Source: an uncultured Flavobacteriaceae bacterium (GTDB lineage Bacteria; Bacteroidota; Bacteroidia; Flavobacteriales; Flavobacteriaceae). Taken from it: a stretch of DNA of 64,000 nt. Below the pieces are notes generated by a model that worked only from the letters and a program-made list of their open reading frames with translations, made no database searches and had not been told where the DNA came from. The DNA lies in NCBI GenBank assembly GCA_943789365.1, contig CALSTV010000001.1:248001-312000 (forward strand), in the 5' to 3' direction. Below are positions 10,927 through 22,334 of this stretch, piece by piece (positions within the stretch are counted from its first letter, which is position 1; the number at the start of each line of letters is the position of its first letter). The translations under genes and the position numbers were made by a program.

Positions 10927-12237
10927 TCAATCCTCAATGCGTTCAATTTTCGCTCCTAGTGCTTTTAAGCGGCCTTCAATATCTTCATATCCTCTATCGA
11001 TTTGATCTATATTATGAATGGTACTCGTTCCCTTAGCCGATAGAGCTGCTATCAATAAAGAAATTCCTGCACGAATATCCGGAGAAGTCATAGTTGTAGC
11101 TTTTAAACTCGATTCGTGATTCATTCCGATTATTGTTGCACGATGTGGATCACAAAGAATTACTTTAGCGCCCATATCAATTAATTTATCTACAAAAAAC
11201 AACCGACTTTCAAACATTTTCTGATGTACCAAAACAGATCCTTTGGCCTGTGTGGCTACTACCAAAACTATACTCAATAAATCAGGTGTAAACCCCGGCC
11301 AAGGCGCATCAGAAATAGTTAAAATAGAACCGTCAATATAGTTTTGAATTTCATAAGATTCCTGTGCGGGTATATAAATATCATCGTCGCGCTTTTCTAA
11401 ATTAATTCCCATTTTTTGAAATACACGTGGAATCTGCCCAAGATCTTTCCAACTCACATTTTTAATGGTCATTTCAGATTTGGTCATCACTGCCATTCCT
11501 ATCCAACTCCCTATCTCAATCATATCGGGAAGTACGCGATGCGTGCATCCTCCAAGGCTTTTCACACCTTCAATGGTCAATAAATTAGATCCTATTCCTG
11601 TAATATTCGCCCCCATGCTATTCAGCATTTTAGACAATTGTTGAATATAAGGTTCACAAGCTGCATTGTATATAGTAGTGGTACCCGTTGCCATTACAGC
11701 AGCCATCAAAATATTTGCAGTTCCGGTTACAGAAGCTTCATCTAAAAGCATATCCGTTCCAAACAATTCATCAGCATCTACACCGTAGAAATATTCTTCT
11801 TTATTGTATCTGAACGTCGCTCCAAGTTTAATAAATCCTTCGAAATGCGTATCCAGACGTCTTCTACCAATTTTATCTCCTCCAGGCCTTGGAATGTAAC
11901 CTTTTCCGAAACGTACCAACAAAGGTCCTACAATCATGATAGAGCCTCGCAATGCGCTTCCATCGCGTTTGAATTCTGCAGATTCTAGGTATTCCAAGTT
12001 TATTTCATCAGCTTGGAATGTATATGTATTTACATCGTGCTTTTCAATTTTAACACCCAATTCACCTAAAATAAAAATCAATTTATTGACATCGATAATA
12101 TTTGGGATGTTTTCAATTCTAACCTTTTCAGGAGTTAAAAGTACTGCACAAATTATTTGCAATGCTTCATTTTTTGCACCTTGAGGACTAATGGTACCGT
12201 TTAATTTATGTCCTCCTTCAATTTTGAAAGTTGCCAT
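10927..12237 (-). CDS. murA: UDP-N-acetylglucosamine 1-carboxyvinyltransferase MurA
   Basis: 436 residues. It transfers enolpyruvate from PEP to UDP-GlcNAc, the first committed step of peptidoglycan synthesis. Family features: GAKNEALQ (Lys22-Asn23 region), RGSIMIVGPLL, LDEASVTGTANILMA and SPDIRAGISLLIAAL. The active-site loop reads PRPGGDKIGRR, so the position equivalent to E. coli Cys115 is Asp121; this substitution is known to give fosfomycin insensitivity. A DUF4290 gene lies 87 bases upstream on the same strand, as is usual in Bacteroidota. Confidence 0.96.
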   Translation of the reverse strand: MATFKIEGGHKLNGTISPQGAKNEALQIICAVLLTPEKVRIENIPNIIDVNKLIFILGELGVKIEKHDVNTYTFQADEINLEYLESAEFKRDGSALRGSIMIVGPLLVRFGKGYIPRPGGDKIGRRRLDTHFEGFIKLGATFRYNKEEYFYGVDADELFGTDMLLDEASVTGTANILMAAVMATGTTTIYNAACEPYIQQLSKMLNSMGANITGIGSNLLTIEGVKSLGGCTHRVLPDMIEIGSWIGMAVMTKSEMTIKNVSWKDLGQIPRVFQKMGINLEKRDDDIYIPAQESYEIQNYIDGSILTISDAPWPGFTPDLLSIVLVVATQAKGSVLVHQKMFESRLFFVDKLIDMGAKVILCDPHRATIIGMNHESSLKATTMTSPDIRAGISLLIAALSAKGTSTIHNIDQIDRGYEDIEGRLKALGAKIERIED

Positions 12238-12324
12238 TAAGTATGTCGTTTAGTGGTTTATATTCTTTGGTAGATTGCGGTAAGAAGTACGAATCACTCC
12301 TAAGAATAAAAGATATAATTTTTG

Positions 12325-12975
12325 TTATTTATACCTGTTCTGATGTTTACGGTTTTTGTTCTTCTTGTTTTTATTTGAATTATTCGAGTTTCTCCCATTG
12401 GTCGATTTTTTAAGTAGATTACTACTATCCGACAAGGTTTCACCAGAATCCGTCAAATCAAAAACGCCGTTGGACAAGTCTTTTAGGTGTTTGAAAATGA
12501 CAGCATCTTCCACGGTGTCTTTATTCCAGTTTAAATAGCATTTTTTCATATGATTGGCAATATTGAACACCAATGCTGTTTTTAATTCGCTATCTTCCCA
12601 CGACAAGGCTACTTTAATCATGGTTTGAATGTTATGACCGTAGAAACGATATCTCGACGCTAATTTTGGGTATGCCAAAGGCTCAGGTTTTGCTTCTAAT
12701 TCACCTTTATCTGGTTTTCCATAAGGAGCTTCTACATCCAATTTAAATTCGGACATGATAAATAGTTGATCCCATAGTTTATGCTTAAAATCTGGAACAT
12801 CTCTCAGATGTGGTTGTAGGTTTCCCATCACATCAACAATGGCATCGGCCATTTTTTTGCGCTCTTCTATTGTCTCTAGCCCAACACAATGGTCAACTAG
12901 CTTTTGAATATGTCTTCCATATTCAGGGATTATCAGCAGAGATCTGTCTGAATTGTATTCTAAATTAAATTCCAT
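12325..12975 (-). CDS. DUF4290 family protein
   Basis: 216 residues, soluble and with no signal peptide. The N-terminal 170 residues (FNLEYNSDRSLLIIPEYGRH, LWDQLFIMSEFKLDVEAPYG, YRFYGHNIQTMI) match the Bacteroidota family DUF4290; the last 45 are Ser/Asn/Lys-rich and probably disordered. Function is unknown, but the family's regular place next to murA suggests an envelope-related role (inference). ATG at 12975 is preferred to the in-frame TTG one codon upstream. Confidence 0.85.
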   Translation of the reverse strand: MEFNLEYNSDRSLLIIPEYGRHIQKLVDHCVGLETIEERKKMADAIVDVMGNLQPHLRDVPDFKHKLWDQLFIMSEFKLDVEAPYGKPDKGELEAKPEPLAYPKLASRYRFYGHNIQTMIKVALSWEDSELKTALVFNIANHMKKCYLNWNKDTVEDAVIFKHLKDLSNGVFDLTDSGETLSDSSNLLKKSTNGRNSNNSNKNKKNKNRKHQNRYK

Positions 12976-13211
12976 CAAGTTTGTATTTCAATCGTGCCTA
13001 ACAAACAGAAAAATCTGTTTTTATATTTACTGTAGTTAAAAATAAAGAACCAGTACTTCATTTGAGAAGTTTCATATATACTTGGTAGTACGCGTTCTTA
13101 TTATGAGCGCAAATTAACTATTTATTTTTGGTTCTACAAGTTTCGTATTACAAAGAAGGCTAAAAGTTTATTTTATAGACATGTCTTCCAATTCCCTAGC
13201 AATTTCTTAGT

Positions 13212-13943
13212 TTAAATAGCTATCAAAGCGGCACCAACGATTCCTGCATTGTTTTCAAATTTAGCGGGCACCACTGGAACTTTTACTGAAATTCTATGTT
13301 CAAACTTCTTCATTTTTTTACTCGCACCACCTCCTAGAATTATCAAATCGGGAGAAAATAGACGATTGGTTAATTTTAAGAATTTATCAAATCGTTTCCC
13401 CCAATCACTGTATGACAGTTCATCACGTTTACGTGCAGAATCCGCAGCGAAATATTCAAATCGTTTGTACTCTTTATAGGGTACAGTTCCTAATTCTACA
13501 TTGGGCACTAATTTCCCGTTGTAAAATACACCAGAGCCAAGACCTGTTCCTATGGTAAGCATAACCACCATACCTGTTTTATCTTTGCCTGCTCCAAAAT
13601 GCATTTCTGCTAAACCAGCTGCATCTGCATCATTTGCTATATAAAAATCGAGACCTGTTTTTGTTGCAAAAAGTTCGTCTACTTGAACATTCATCCAAGA
13701 TTTATCTATATTACCACAAGATCTCGCCTTGCCCGCTGATATGATGGTAGGGAATCCGCATCCTACTTTTCCTTTCCAATTAAAATGAGTCACCATCTGC
13801 GAAATTACTTCTGCAACATCTGCTGGCATAGCACCTTCGGGTGTAGGAATCCTATGTCGTTCAGTGACCAATTCACCTGTTTTCACATTTACAATGGCTC
13901 CTTTTATTCCTGTACCACCAACATCGATTCCCAATATTTCCAT
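13212..13943 (-). CDS. ppgK: ROK-family polyphosphate glucokinase-like kinase
   Basis: About 243 residues from ATG at 13943 (MEILGIDVGG), preferred because it places the phosphate-1 motif DVGGTGIKG at the N terminus; an upstream in-frame start would add 19 unlikely residues. ADAAGLAEM and TIGTGLGSGVF are the sugar and phosphate-2 motifs, followed by LGGGASKKM. The family phosphorylates glucose using polyphosphate and/or ATP. It stands alone downstream of a gene-free stretch. No ROK zinc-finger motif is present, consistent with the PpgK branch. Confidence 0.87.
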   Translation of the reverse strand: MEILGIDVGGTGIKGAIVNVKTGELVTERHRIPTPEGAMPADVAEVISQMVTHFNWKGKVGCGFPTIISAGKARSCGNIDKSWMNVQVDELFATKTGLDFYIANDADAAGLAEMHFGAGKDKTGMVVMLTIGTGLGSGVFYNGKLVPNVELGTVPYKEYKRFEYFAADSARKRDELSYSDWGKRFDKFLKLTNRLFSPDLIILGGGASKKMKKFEHRISVKVPVVPAKFENNAGIVGAALIAI

Positions 13944-14000
13944 ACCTGTTTTATATTTTAATTGCGCACTCAATATCGCAATACTATTTTGAAGATACAA

Positions 14001-14240
14001 GTTTTACATGAAGTAATACAGATAGCACCAATGTTCAGAGGATCGCGTAGTCAGATAGTCAATTAGTCTGTTCTTGTTATCGATATCAATACTGTAAATA
14101 GGTCACGAAGTCGTGCCGTCTATGGGGCGAGCATTTAGATCTTTGGTTCAAGCAATTTATGGGGTAGTGCATTCTATGACAACATTCAAATTAGTTTGGA
14201 GACCAAAATTCAGACCTGTCCACCGAAGTGCAACAAAGGA
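14001..14240. other. gene-free spacer next to repeat array
   Basis: No open frame with coding character, RNA or hairpin is recognised. Short variants of GTAGTCAGATAGTC-like words occur, possibly decayed relatives of the adjacent array. Confidence 0.3.
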
Positions 14241-14775
14241 GGAAGACTAGAAGACCAGCAGACCGGATGACCAGCCACCAGCCACCAGCCGACCAGCAGA
14301 CTAGAAGACCAGCAGACCAACCACCAGCCACCAGCCACCAGCCACTAGCCACTAGCCGACCAGCAGACTAGATGAACAGTAGACCAGCAACCAGCCACTA
14401 GCCACCAGCCGACCAACAGACTAGATGAACAGTAGACCAGCAACCAGCAACCAGCCACTAGCCACCAGCCGACCAGCAGACTAGATGAACAGTAGACCAG
14501 CAACCAGCAACCAGCAGACTAGAAGACCAGCCACTAGCCACCAGCCGACCAACAGACTAGATGAACAGTAGACCAGCAACCAGCAGACCAGCAACCAGCA
14601 ACCAGCAGACTAGAAGACCAGCCACTAGCCACCAGCCGACCAACGGACTAGATGAACAGTAGACCAGCAACCAGCAGACCAGCAACCAGCAACCAGCAAC
14701 CAGCCACTAGCCACCAGCCGACCAACAGACTAGATGAACAGCAGACCAGCAACCAGCCGACCAGCAGACTAAAAG
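14241..14775. repeat. complex heptamer-based tandem repeat array
   Basis: About 535 bases built of 7-base words (CCAGCAA, CCAGCCA, CTAGCCA, CCAGCCG, ACCAACA). A higher-order unit of roughly 55-90 bases contains GACTAGATGAACAG, which recurs at least six times. There are no unique spacers and no leader, so it is not a CRISPR array. Translated frames give only low-complexity peptides. It ends about 70 bases before the pyrG promoter. Confidence 0.85.
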
Positions 14776-14843
14776 ACAATTCTACCACAATACAAGGAAT
14801 ACCAATTGCGAATATGTACAATGCAAACTTTTGCTGTAATTGG

Positions 14844-16507
<1,664 letters not shown>

Positions 16508-16551
16508 GATTTTAATTTAACAAACGAACTTTAATAGTTCACAAGTAACGA

Positions 16552-18450
16552 ATGGAAGAAAAGAAATTTGACGCAAATTCGATCATCGGATTTATTTTAT
16601 TGGGTGCTATCATGTTTTGGTTTATGTACACCAATCCGCCCGAAGAACAAGCTACGGAAGAACAGGCTACTGAAAAACAAACAAATGCACCTGCATTTCA
16701 AGAAGCAAAAACTAAAACCTTAACGCAGGAAGCTGTTTCTGACTCCTTAGCATATGCACAAGCACAACAACGCTTAGGTAATTTCGCTTACTCTGCATCC
16801 TTGAACGTTTCAGAAACGGGTACTACAGTTTTAGAAAACGAAGTATTAAAACTAACTTTTTCTAACAAAGGTGCACAGATTACTGAAGCGCTTGTTAAAA
16901 ACTACAAGACGTATAATGCATTGCCTTTGTATATCATAAAGGATGCGAATGCTTCTTTTAACATCAACTTTGGTACGACGAGCAATCGAATTTTAAACAC
17001 TAAGGATTTGGTTTTTCAACCAGTGCTGACTCAAAATGGAGACAATTCTATTTTGTCTATGAAACTAAAGGTATCTGAACATGAATACTTAGAATACCGT
17101 TATGAGTTGAAACCCGACGAATACATGATTGGATTCGCTGTTCAATCCATTGGTTTAAATACGGTTATCAATAGTTCTAATGCTATTACACTTGACTTTG
17201 ACCTGAAGGCCTACCGCCATGAGAAAAGTATGAAGTATGAAAACCAAATGTCTGCCTTATACTATGAAAAAGAGGATGGAAAAATAGATGATCTTTCGAT
17301 TTCAGGTAGTGATGCAGAAGAAGAAACTGATGTAAATTGGGTTGGCTTTAAGCAACATTTCTTTTCTACAGTTTTAAATAGCTCAACTCCATTTAAAACG
17401 GCAAAATTATCATCTGAGACTTTATTTGAAGATGAAACCATAGATTCTGTTTTTACAAAAGGTTATAGTTTGCAAGCTCCATTAGCACTTAACAACGGTG
17501 AGTTGAATTACAACTTCGATTTATTTATTGGCCCAAATGATTATGAGTTACTTGCTAGCTATGACAAACAATTAGAAAACATAGTTGACTTAGGTTGGGG
17601 TATTTTTGGATGGATTAACAGACATGCCTTTATTCCTTTGTTTGCTTTCTTAGGTGGCTTTATTAGTAATTATGGTTTGATTATTATTTTGATGACCATT
17701 GTGGTTAGAATTTTTATGTCTCCTTTGGTATACAAGTCGTATCTATCGAGTGCAAAAATGAAAGTTTTGCGCCCAGAGATGACAGAAATCAATGAAAAAT
17801 ACCCTGGAAAAGACAATGCAATGAAGCGTCAGCAGGAGACCATGGCATTACAGCGTAAAGCAGGTGTAAGCATGTTGGCAGGTTGTATTCCTGCACTTTT
17901 ACAAATGCCTGTATTCTTCGCATTATTCCGTTTCTTCCCAAGTGCTATTGATTTACGTCAGCAAGGATTTTTATGGGCAGATGACTTGTCTTCTTATGAC
18001 TCTGTATTCAAACTACCGTTTAACATTCCAATGTATGGTGACCATGTTAGTTTGTTTCCTATTTTAGCTTCTATCGCTATTTTCTTTTATATGCGTATGA
18101 GTCAAAGTCAGCAAATGAACATGCAACAACCTGCGCAAGAAGGAATGCCTGATATGCAAAAAATGATGAAGATGATGATGTACTTCTCTCCTATCATGAT
18201 GTTGGTATTCTTTAATAGTTATGGTGCTGGATTGAGTTTGTATTATTTTATTTCAAACTTGTTGACCATTACGATTATGTTGGTGATCAAAAACTTTATC
18301 ATTGATGAAGATAAAATTCACGCACAAATTCAGGAGAACAAAAAACGTCCTGAAAAGAAAAAGAGCAAGTTTAGAGAACGTATGGACGAAGCCATGAAAC
18401 AAGCGCAGCAGCAACAACAAGCGCAACAAAAAGGTAAAAAGAAGAAATAA
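16552..18450 (+). CDS. yidC: membrane protein insertase YidC
   Basis: 632 residues. It has an N-terminal membrane anchor (about 10-27), a large periplasmic beta-supersandwich domain (about 60-350) and the conserved insertase core with five spans (IFGWINRHAFIPLFAFLGG, YGLIIILMTIVVRI, AGCIPALLQMPVFFALFRFFP). The tail is basic and Gln/Lys-rich and probably contacts ribosomes. It inserts proteins into the inner membrane alone or with SecYEG. Pairing with pyrG is common in Flavobacteriia. Confidence 0.96.
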   Translation: MEEKKFDANSIIGFILLGAIMFWFMYTNPPEEQATEEQATEKQTNAPAFQEAKTKTLTQEAVSDSLAYAQAQQRLGNFAYSASLNVSETGTTVLENEVLKLTFSNKGAQITEALVKNYKTYNALPLYIIKDANASFNINFGTTSNRILNTKDLVFQPVLTQNGDNSILSMKLKVSEHEYLEYRYELKPDEYMIGFAVQSIGLNTVINSSNAITLDFDLKAYRHEKSMKYENQMSALYYEKEDGKIDDLSISGSDAEEETDVNWVGFKQHFFSTVLNSSTPFKTAKLSSETLFEDETIDSVFTKGYSLQAPLALNNGELNYNFDLFIGPNDYELLASYDKQLENIVDLGWGIFGWINRHAFIPLFAFLGGFISNYGLIIILMTIVVRIFMSPLVYKSYLSSAKMKVLRPEMTEINEKYPGKDNAMKRQQETMALQRKAGVSMLAGCIPALLQMPVFFALFRFFPSAIDLRQQGFLWADDLSSYDSVFKLPFNIPMYGDHVSLFPILASIAIFFYMRMSQSQQMNMQQPAQEGMPDMQKMMKMMMYFSPIMMLVFFNSYGAGLSLYYFISNLLTITIMLVIKNFIIDEDKIHAQIQENKKRPEKKKSKFRERMDEAMKQAQQQQQAQQKGKKKK

Positions 18451-18471
18451 TACTTCTTTTAATTCACATAA

Positions 18472-18500
18472 AAATGCTGCCTATTACTTAGGCAGCATTT
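18472..18500. terminator. bidirectional terminator between yidC and beta-helix gene
   Basis: A perfect 10-bp stem (AAATGCTGCC / GGCAGCATTT) with a 9-base loop, with A-runs on the left and T-runs on the right. It can end yidC and the convergent minus-strand gene at 18531. Confidence 0.88.
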
Positions 18501-18530
18501 TTTATTTAATTGGGTATGTAATTATGAGAT

Positions 18531-21500
18531 TTACTTTTTTTGGATGTGCACAACGTTGCTTGCCCCATCAGAAAACAAGATTCTTGCATAGTAAATTCCA
18601 GTAGGCAATCCTTCCAAATTTAAGATTTCATTTTGTCCAGTTAGTTCTTTTTTAATCAAGCTAGTTCCCAATTGTGAAAACAACTCCACACAATTTAATA
18701 ATCGATTTCCATTTGTTTGAATATGCAATGTATTAGCAACGGGGTTTGGATAACAATGTATTTTATTTTGATTGCTAACTTCCGAAACATTTTCTACATT
18801 CAATATTGGCGGTTCATTACCAGATAACACAGCACCTCCTGATACTGTAGATCGAATATGATCTATATAAATAGTACTCGGATACTCTCCAAAACCTAAA
18901 TCTAGGTACAATTCGTAGCTATTGGCTGCTGGAAAACTTGTGTTCATTTTCACCGTTTGCCATGTGGTGCTTAGCTCTGTAATTTGATTCGTTTTAGACA
19001 ATCCGTTTTCTACGGCGTCTTTTACCATCATTTTTATACGTTTTGAAGGCACAACTGTTTCCACTTTTATATCCATAAATACGGATACCGATATAGCATC
19101 CGTTCCATTTCCTTCAAATGTAAAGGGCGTACCTCTAAGTTTTACACTTCCCTGGCTACCCGTAGAATTGACAACTATTTTTATTGAACTTTGTCCTGAA
19201 TTTGTTACTGAAATATCTGAAGAAGGACTAGCACTCCCTCCATTTCCTGAATATTCCCAATGGTCAAAACCACCTTCAAATTGCTGCTCAAATGTAGGGT
19301 TTAACACAAAGCCATTTCTATCTGTGGGACTAGGAATATCGTTGTCTTTTATGGTTCCTGTTGCAATCGTATTGAGAAATATTGCATTCGCTGTACTCAC
19401 CGTTAAAAGTGTTATTTCTAAAACTTCATCCGACTCTACCAACAAATCGTCTACGGTTTCAATCTTTATTTCTGTAGCCAAAGTATTTGCGGGGATGGTT
19501 ATCACTAAATTCGGCACTATATAATCTTCATCTTGTGTAGTGTTATTGCTAATTGAAAACTGAATGGTAGTATCGGAAGCATTTGGTTTGTCGAGACTCA
19601 ATTTAAGCTTTATGGTTTCTCCTTCGGTAGCTTGTCCATTTTCTATTTTAAGTACTGACACATCAGGTTCACCCCAAGGATATAAGTCTGGCGTCCACGT
19701 AACCCCAGCCACCCAGGTATCGTCTACTTCATACGCACCAATATCTGGTGAATTACTCGTTGTAATTCCTTCAATAACAGCTCCCATATCAATCACCTCA
19801 GAAGCGGATGGTTTTGGTCTAAAATCGAAATGATCCGGATCTACTAACAATTCTCGAACTCCGTAAGGTGTGGTTGTATCCGAATATACGTTATTGGTAA
19901 CAACACCAGGTATGGTCACAGCATCATTGCGTTCTCCTGAAATACGATCCGCCAAATTGTTGATTGTTTTGGTGGACAGATTTGAACCTTCTTCGTCTAA
20001 AATGGTAATGCTAACGCTTGAATTGTCGAAACAGGTATTGTTATACACTTCTTGGTTATCCCCCTTTATCATCAAAGCTTTTCCAGTAGCCCATATCACA
20101 TTGTGATGTACGAGTCCAAAATGTCCTGCTACGGTTGGATCGTCTCCGGGTGCATCATAACGCATTCCAGATTTGATTGAATGATGCAACCAATTGTGAT
20201 GTACTTCAGATCCGTCTACTGCATTTTTGGTTATTTGAATCATAGATCCATCATTTTGCAATAAGCCCGTATGTGAAATATCATTATAGGACACAATTGG
20301 AAAACTTCCCAATGCTAAAGTCGAAGAGGCACCTGTTGTAAATATCGTATTGTTCTTAAAAACACAATTGTCTCCTTTATTTGCCAAGGTTGTTCCCAAA
20401 TTACGCAAGGAACCACAAGAATAATCGATATGATGAATATAACAGTCCTCAATGGTATTATTACCTCCTTCTAAGAAAAAAGCTTCTCCATCTGTGTATT
20501 CAAACACACATTTATACAGGGTGAAACTAGAAATACTTTTGGTTCCATTACTCAATTCCGTAACCTTTGGATACGAAGTATCACCGAGCATTCTTCGAGA
20601 GCAACTTGGATACGAAAAATAGCAATTATTGATCGTTATATTATTCGATTGTTGTGCTTTAACAGACGTGCCAAAAAAACGAAGTCCTTCGAATGTTACA
20701 TGTGCTACGTCTTGCATTTCAAATAGGTAATCCTGTACTTTTCCCCGAATTTCTTTTCCCGACGGATCTCCATACACATATAACATTTGGGTATCCATAT
20801 TGTAGTACCATTCATTTTCCACATCCAATAAAGCGCGTTTACCTTCTAGAAAATAATCTTGATGATTGTCTCGGTATCCATTAGCACTCACCTGCTCATA
20901 GGTAAATGTATTTGCAGCCACATTTGCACTTTCTACAGGTACTACCCATGTACGAAAGGAACCAATATTAGCAATCGCCAAGGCACCTACCAAATCAGTA
21001 TCAGACAACCCAGATTGCGCCAAGGCACCATTGTCTTTCATTGTACCGTTCTCCATTCCATCAACACCATGCGCCCAATAAGTTTTATCATAAACACTGT
21101 CATCGTAAAACTGTGCATTTGGCCAACGCGCCATTACTTGTTCCTTATCATCTATAAACAACTGCCAAATATGACTTCCAAGTGTTAACTGTTTCGCATA
21201 TATATTATTCCCAATACCTGTCCAACCGATATTTGAAATTTCTCGAGTACCATTTAACACAACCATGGCGTTGTTATGAGCTTGAAATATCAAGTTTTTA
21301 TAACCATCGAGCTCTATACTCGATTCCTCATAATTCCCTTCTAAAAGGAAACAAGTCCCTCCATCAGTTTTATCCATTTCTGCCACTGCCTTTGCAATGG
21401 TTTTAAAGGGGTTTTCTATAGTTTGCCCGTTGTTAGTATCACTCCCCAGCGATGGTGATACATAATAGTTTGATTGCGCAAAACCTAAGGAAGAGAGCAA

Positions 21501-21539
21501 TAGTAGCAACCAATGAAATTGCATCGTATTTCGTGTCAT
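18531..21539 (-). CDS. T9SS-exported right-handed beta-helix protein with Calx-beta and CBM-like domains
   Basis: About 1002 residues from ATG at 21539, chosen because it opens a signal peptide (MTRNTMQFHWLLLLLSSLGFAQ). Order: YYVSPSLGSDTNNG and TIAKA opening of pectin-lyase-fold proteins; an insert with MARWPN; parallel beta-helix repeats to about 600 (RRMLGD, HHIDYSCGS, QNDGSMIQ); PDIGAYEVDD; a Calx-beta-like domain; a CBM4/9-like sandwich (about 750-915); and a type A T9SS sorting domain (CYPNPVAN ... GIYYARI). It is probably a surface or secreted galactan-active glycosidase or lyase. Family not assigned. Closely resembles the periplasmic protein at 23897-26074. Confidence 0.85.
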   Translation of the reverse strand: MTRNTMQFHWLLLLLSSLGFAQSNYYVSPSLGSDTNNGQTIENPFKTIAKAVAEMDKTDGGTCFLLEGNYEESSIELDGYKNLIFQAHNNAMVVLNGTREISNIGWTGIGNNIYAKQLTLGSHIWQLFIDDKEQVMARWPNAQFYDDSVYDKTYWAHGVDGMENGTMKDNGALAQSGLSDTDLVGALAIANIGSFRTWVVPVESANVAANTFTYEQVSANGYRDNHQDYFLEGKRALLDVENEWYYNMDTQMLYVYGDPSGKEIRGKVQDYLFEMQDVAHVTFEGLRFFGTSVKAQQSNNITINNCYFSYPSCSRRMLGDTSYPKVTELSNGTKSISSFTLYKCVFEYTDGEAFFLEGGNNTIEDCYIHHIDYSCGSLRNLGTTLANKGDNCVFKNNTIFTTGASSTLALGSFPIVSYNDISHTGLLQNDGSMIQITKNAVDGSEVHHNWLHHSIKSGMRYDAPGDDPTVAGHFGLVHHNVIWATGKALMIKGDNQEVYNNTCFDNSSVSITILDEEGSNLSTKTINNLADRISGERNDAVTIPGVVTNNVYSDTTTPYGVRELLVDPDHFDFRPKPSASEVIDMGAVIEGITTSNSPDIGAYEVDDTWVAGVTWTPDLYPWGEPDVSVLKIENGQATEGETIKLKLSLDKPNASDTTIQFSISNNTTQDEDYIVPNLVITIPANTLATEIKIETVDDLLVESDEVLEITLLTVSTANAIFLNTIATGTIKDNDIPSPTDRNGFVLNPTFEQQFEGGFDHWEYSGNGGSASPSSDISVTNSGQSSIKIVVNSTGSQGSVKLRGTPFTFEGNGTDAISVSVFMDIKVETVVPSKRIKMMVKDAVENGLSKTNQITELSTTWQTVKMNTSFPAANSYELYLDLGFGEYPSTIYIDHIRSTVSGGAVLSGNEPPILNVENVSEVSNQNKIHCYPNPVANTLHIQTNGNRLLNCVELFSQLGTSLIKKELTGQNEILNLEGLPTGIYYARILFSDGASNVVHIQKK

Positions 21540-21715
21540 TTTATAGCATTTAGAACCGCTTGTGAATTTGATTTTCTCCGCGAATGAATTTTTTACTAAA
21601 ATAACACGACCCTTATTACATTTTGTGTCCCAACAGAACAATTCTTAACATTATTAGAACAAATAATTTGCAATATGAAACTCAATTTGTAAGTATAAAT
21701 AGAGGATGATTGCTT

Positions 21716-21778
21716 TAGGATGACTTTGACTTTGACACTGACGATGACGCAGACGTTGACTTTGACGCTGACTTTCAC
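21716..21778. repeat. short imperfect hexamer repeat (TGACTT / GACGCT)
   Basis: About ten imperfect 6-base words of the type TGACTT/TGACGC/TGACAC. It lies within a 427-base gene-free gap between the beta-helix gene and the small-protein gene. A possible reading frame across it is low-complexity and not believable. Confidence 0.6.
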
Positions 21779-21910
21779 ATACTATGCCCCTCGCTGATTA
21801 TGACAGACGCTTAAGTAGAGGTATTCATCTTAGTACAGGCGCCATGCTATTTCCGTAAGCTATAAAATAAAAACATTGAGTAATAGGGTACTGAAAAGTC
21901 ATTGCATAAA

Positions 21911-21946
21911 AAAACTACTTAACGTTCATCACATTAAGCAGTTTTA
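21911..21946 (-). terminator. terminator of the 30.6-22.0 kb operon
   Basis: On the minus strand, AAAACTGCTTAA pairs with TTAAGTAGTTTT (one G-U pair) and is followed by a T-run. It lies 20 bases after the stop of the 112-residue protein gene. Confidence 0.8.
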
Positions 21947-21966
21947 AATTTGGGGGGATTAAATAA

Positions 21967-22305
21967 CTATTTCTTTTTCTTTTTGGCTGCCAAATAGGCT
22001 TTCCATTGCGCCATTTTATCTTCACCAATAACAGCCGTAATTTCCTTTTGTGCTGTTTTATTACTCTGTCCTAATGCCTTTTTAATCACAGCTTTATCTC
22101 CACTGTTTTTCTCTTTGATTTCTACATTTCTCGTGAATTTCGCGAGCATAATGTCATACACTTTTGCCGACTCCTCTTTTGTCAATGACAATTCAGTCGT
22201 CATTTTTTCAGTGTTGTTTTTTGCCGATTTCTCAGGGTTTCCTTTTTGAGCCATTGCTGAAAATGATACACATATCACCAAAAGCATACATAAGATTTTT
22301 TTCAT
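21967..22305 (-). CDS. small secreted helical protein (PUL-associated family)
   Basis: 112 residues: a signal peptide (MKKILCMLLVICVSFSAMAQ), then an all-helical, Lys-rich domain (TTELSLTKEESAKVYDIM, IGEDKMAQWKAYLAAKKKKK). The pattern of a helix with L-S-L-T-K-E near residue 40 and a terminal W-x-x-Y resembles the three small proteins at 62.4-63.7 kb and, loosely, Spy/CpxP-type periplasmic proteins. It is last in the operon with a sulfatase and three beta-helix genes, 29 bases after the sulfatase. Function unknown; binding of polyanionic sugar by its basic surface is a guess. Confidence 0.75.
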   Translation of the reverse strand: MKKILCMLLVICVSFSAMAQKGNPEKSAKNNTEKMTTELSLTKEESAKVYDIMLAKFTRNVEIKEKNSGDKAVIKKALGQSNKTAQKEITAVIGEDKMAQWKAYLAAKKKKK

Positions 22306-22334
22306 TTAAGTAGTTTTTATTTGTTGTTATTTAA

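Noticed and set aside
14241-14775. Possible CRISPR array
   Set aside because: The repeats are contiguous and heptamer-based, with no unique spacers of constant length, no leader and no cas genes nearby.
21596-21778. A 60-codon frame with VSVKVNV-type repeats
   Set aside because: It is generated by the TGACTT hexamer repeat and has no independent support.
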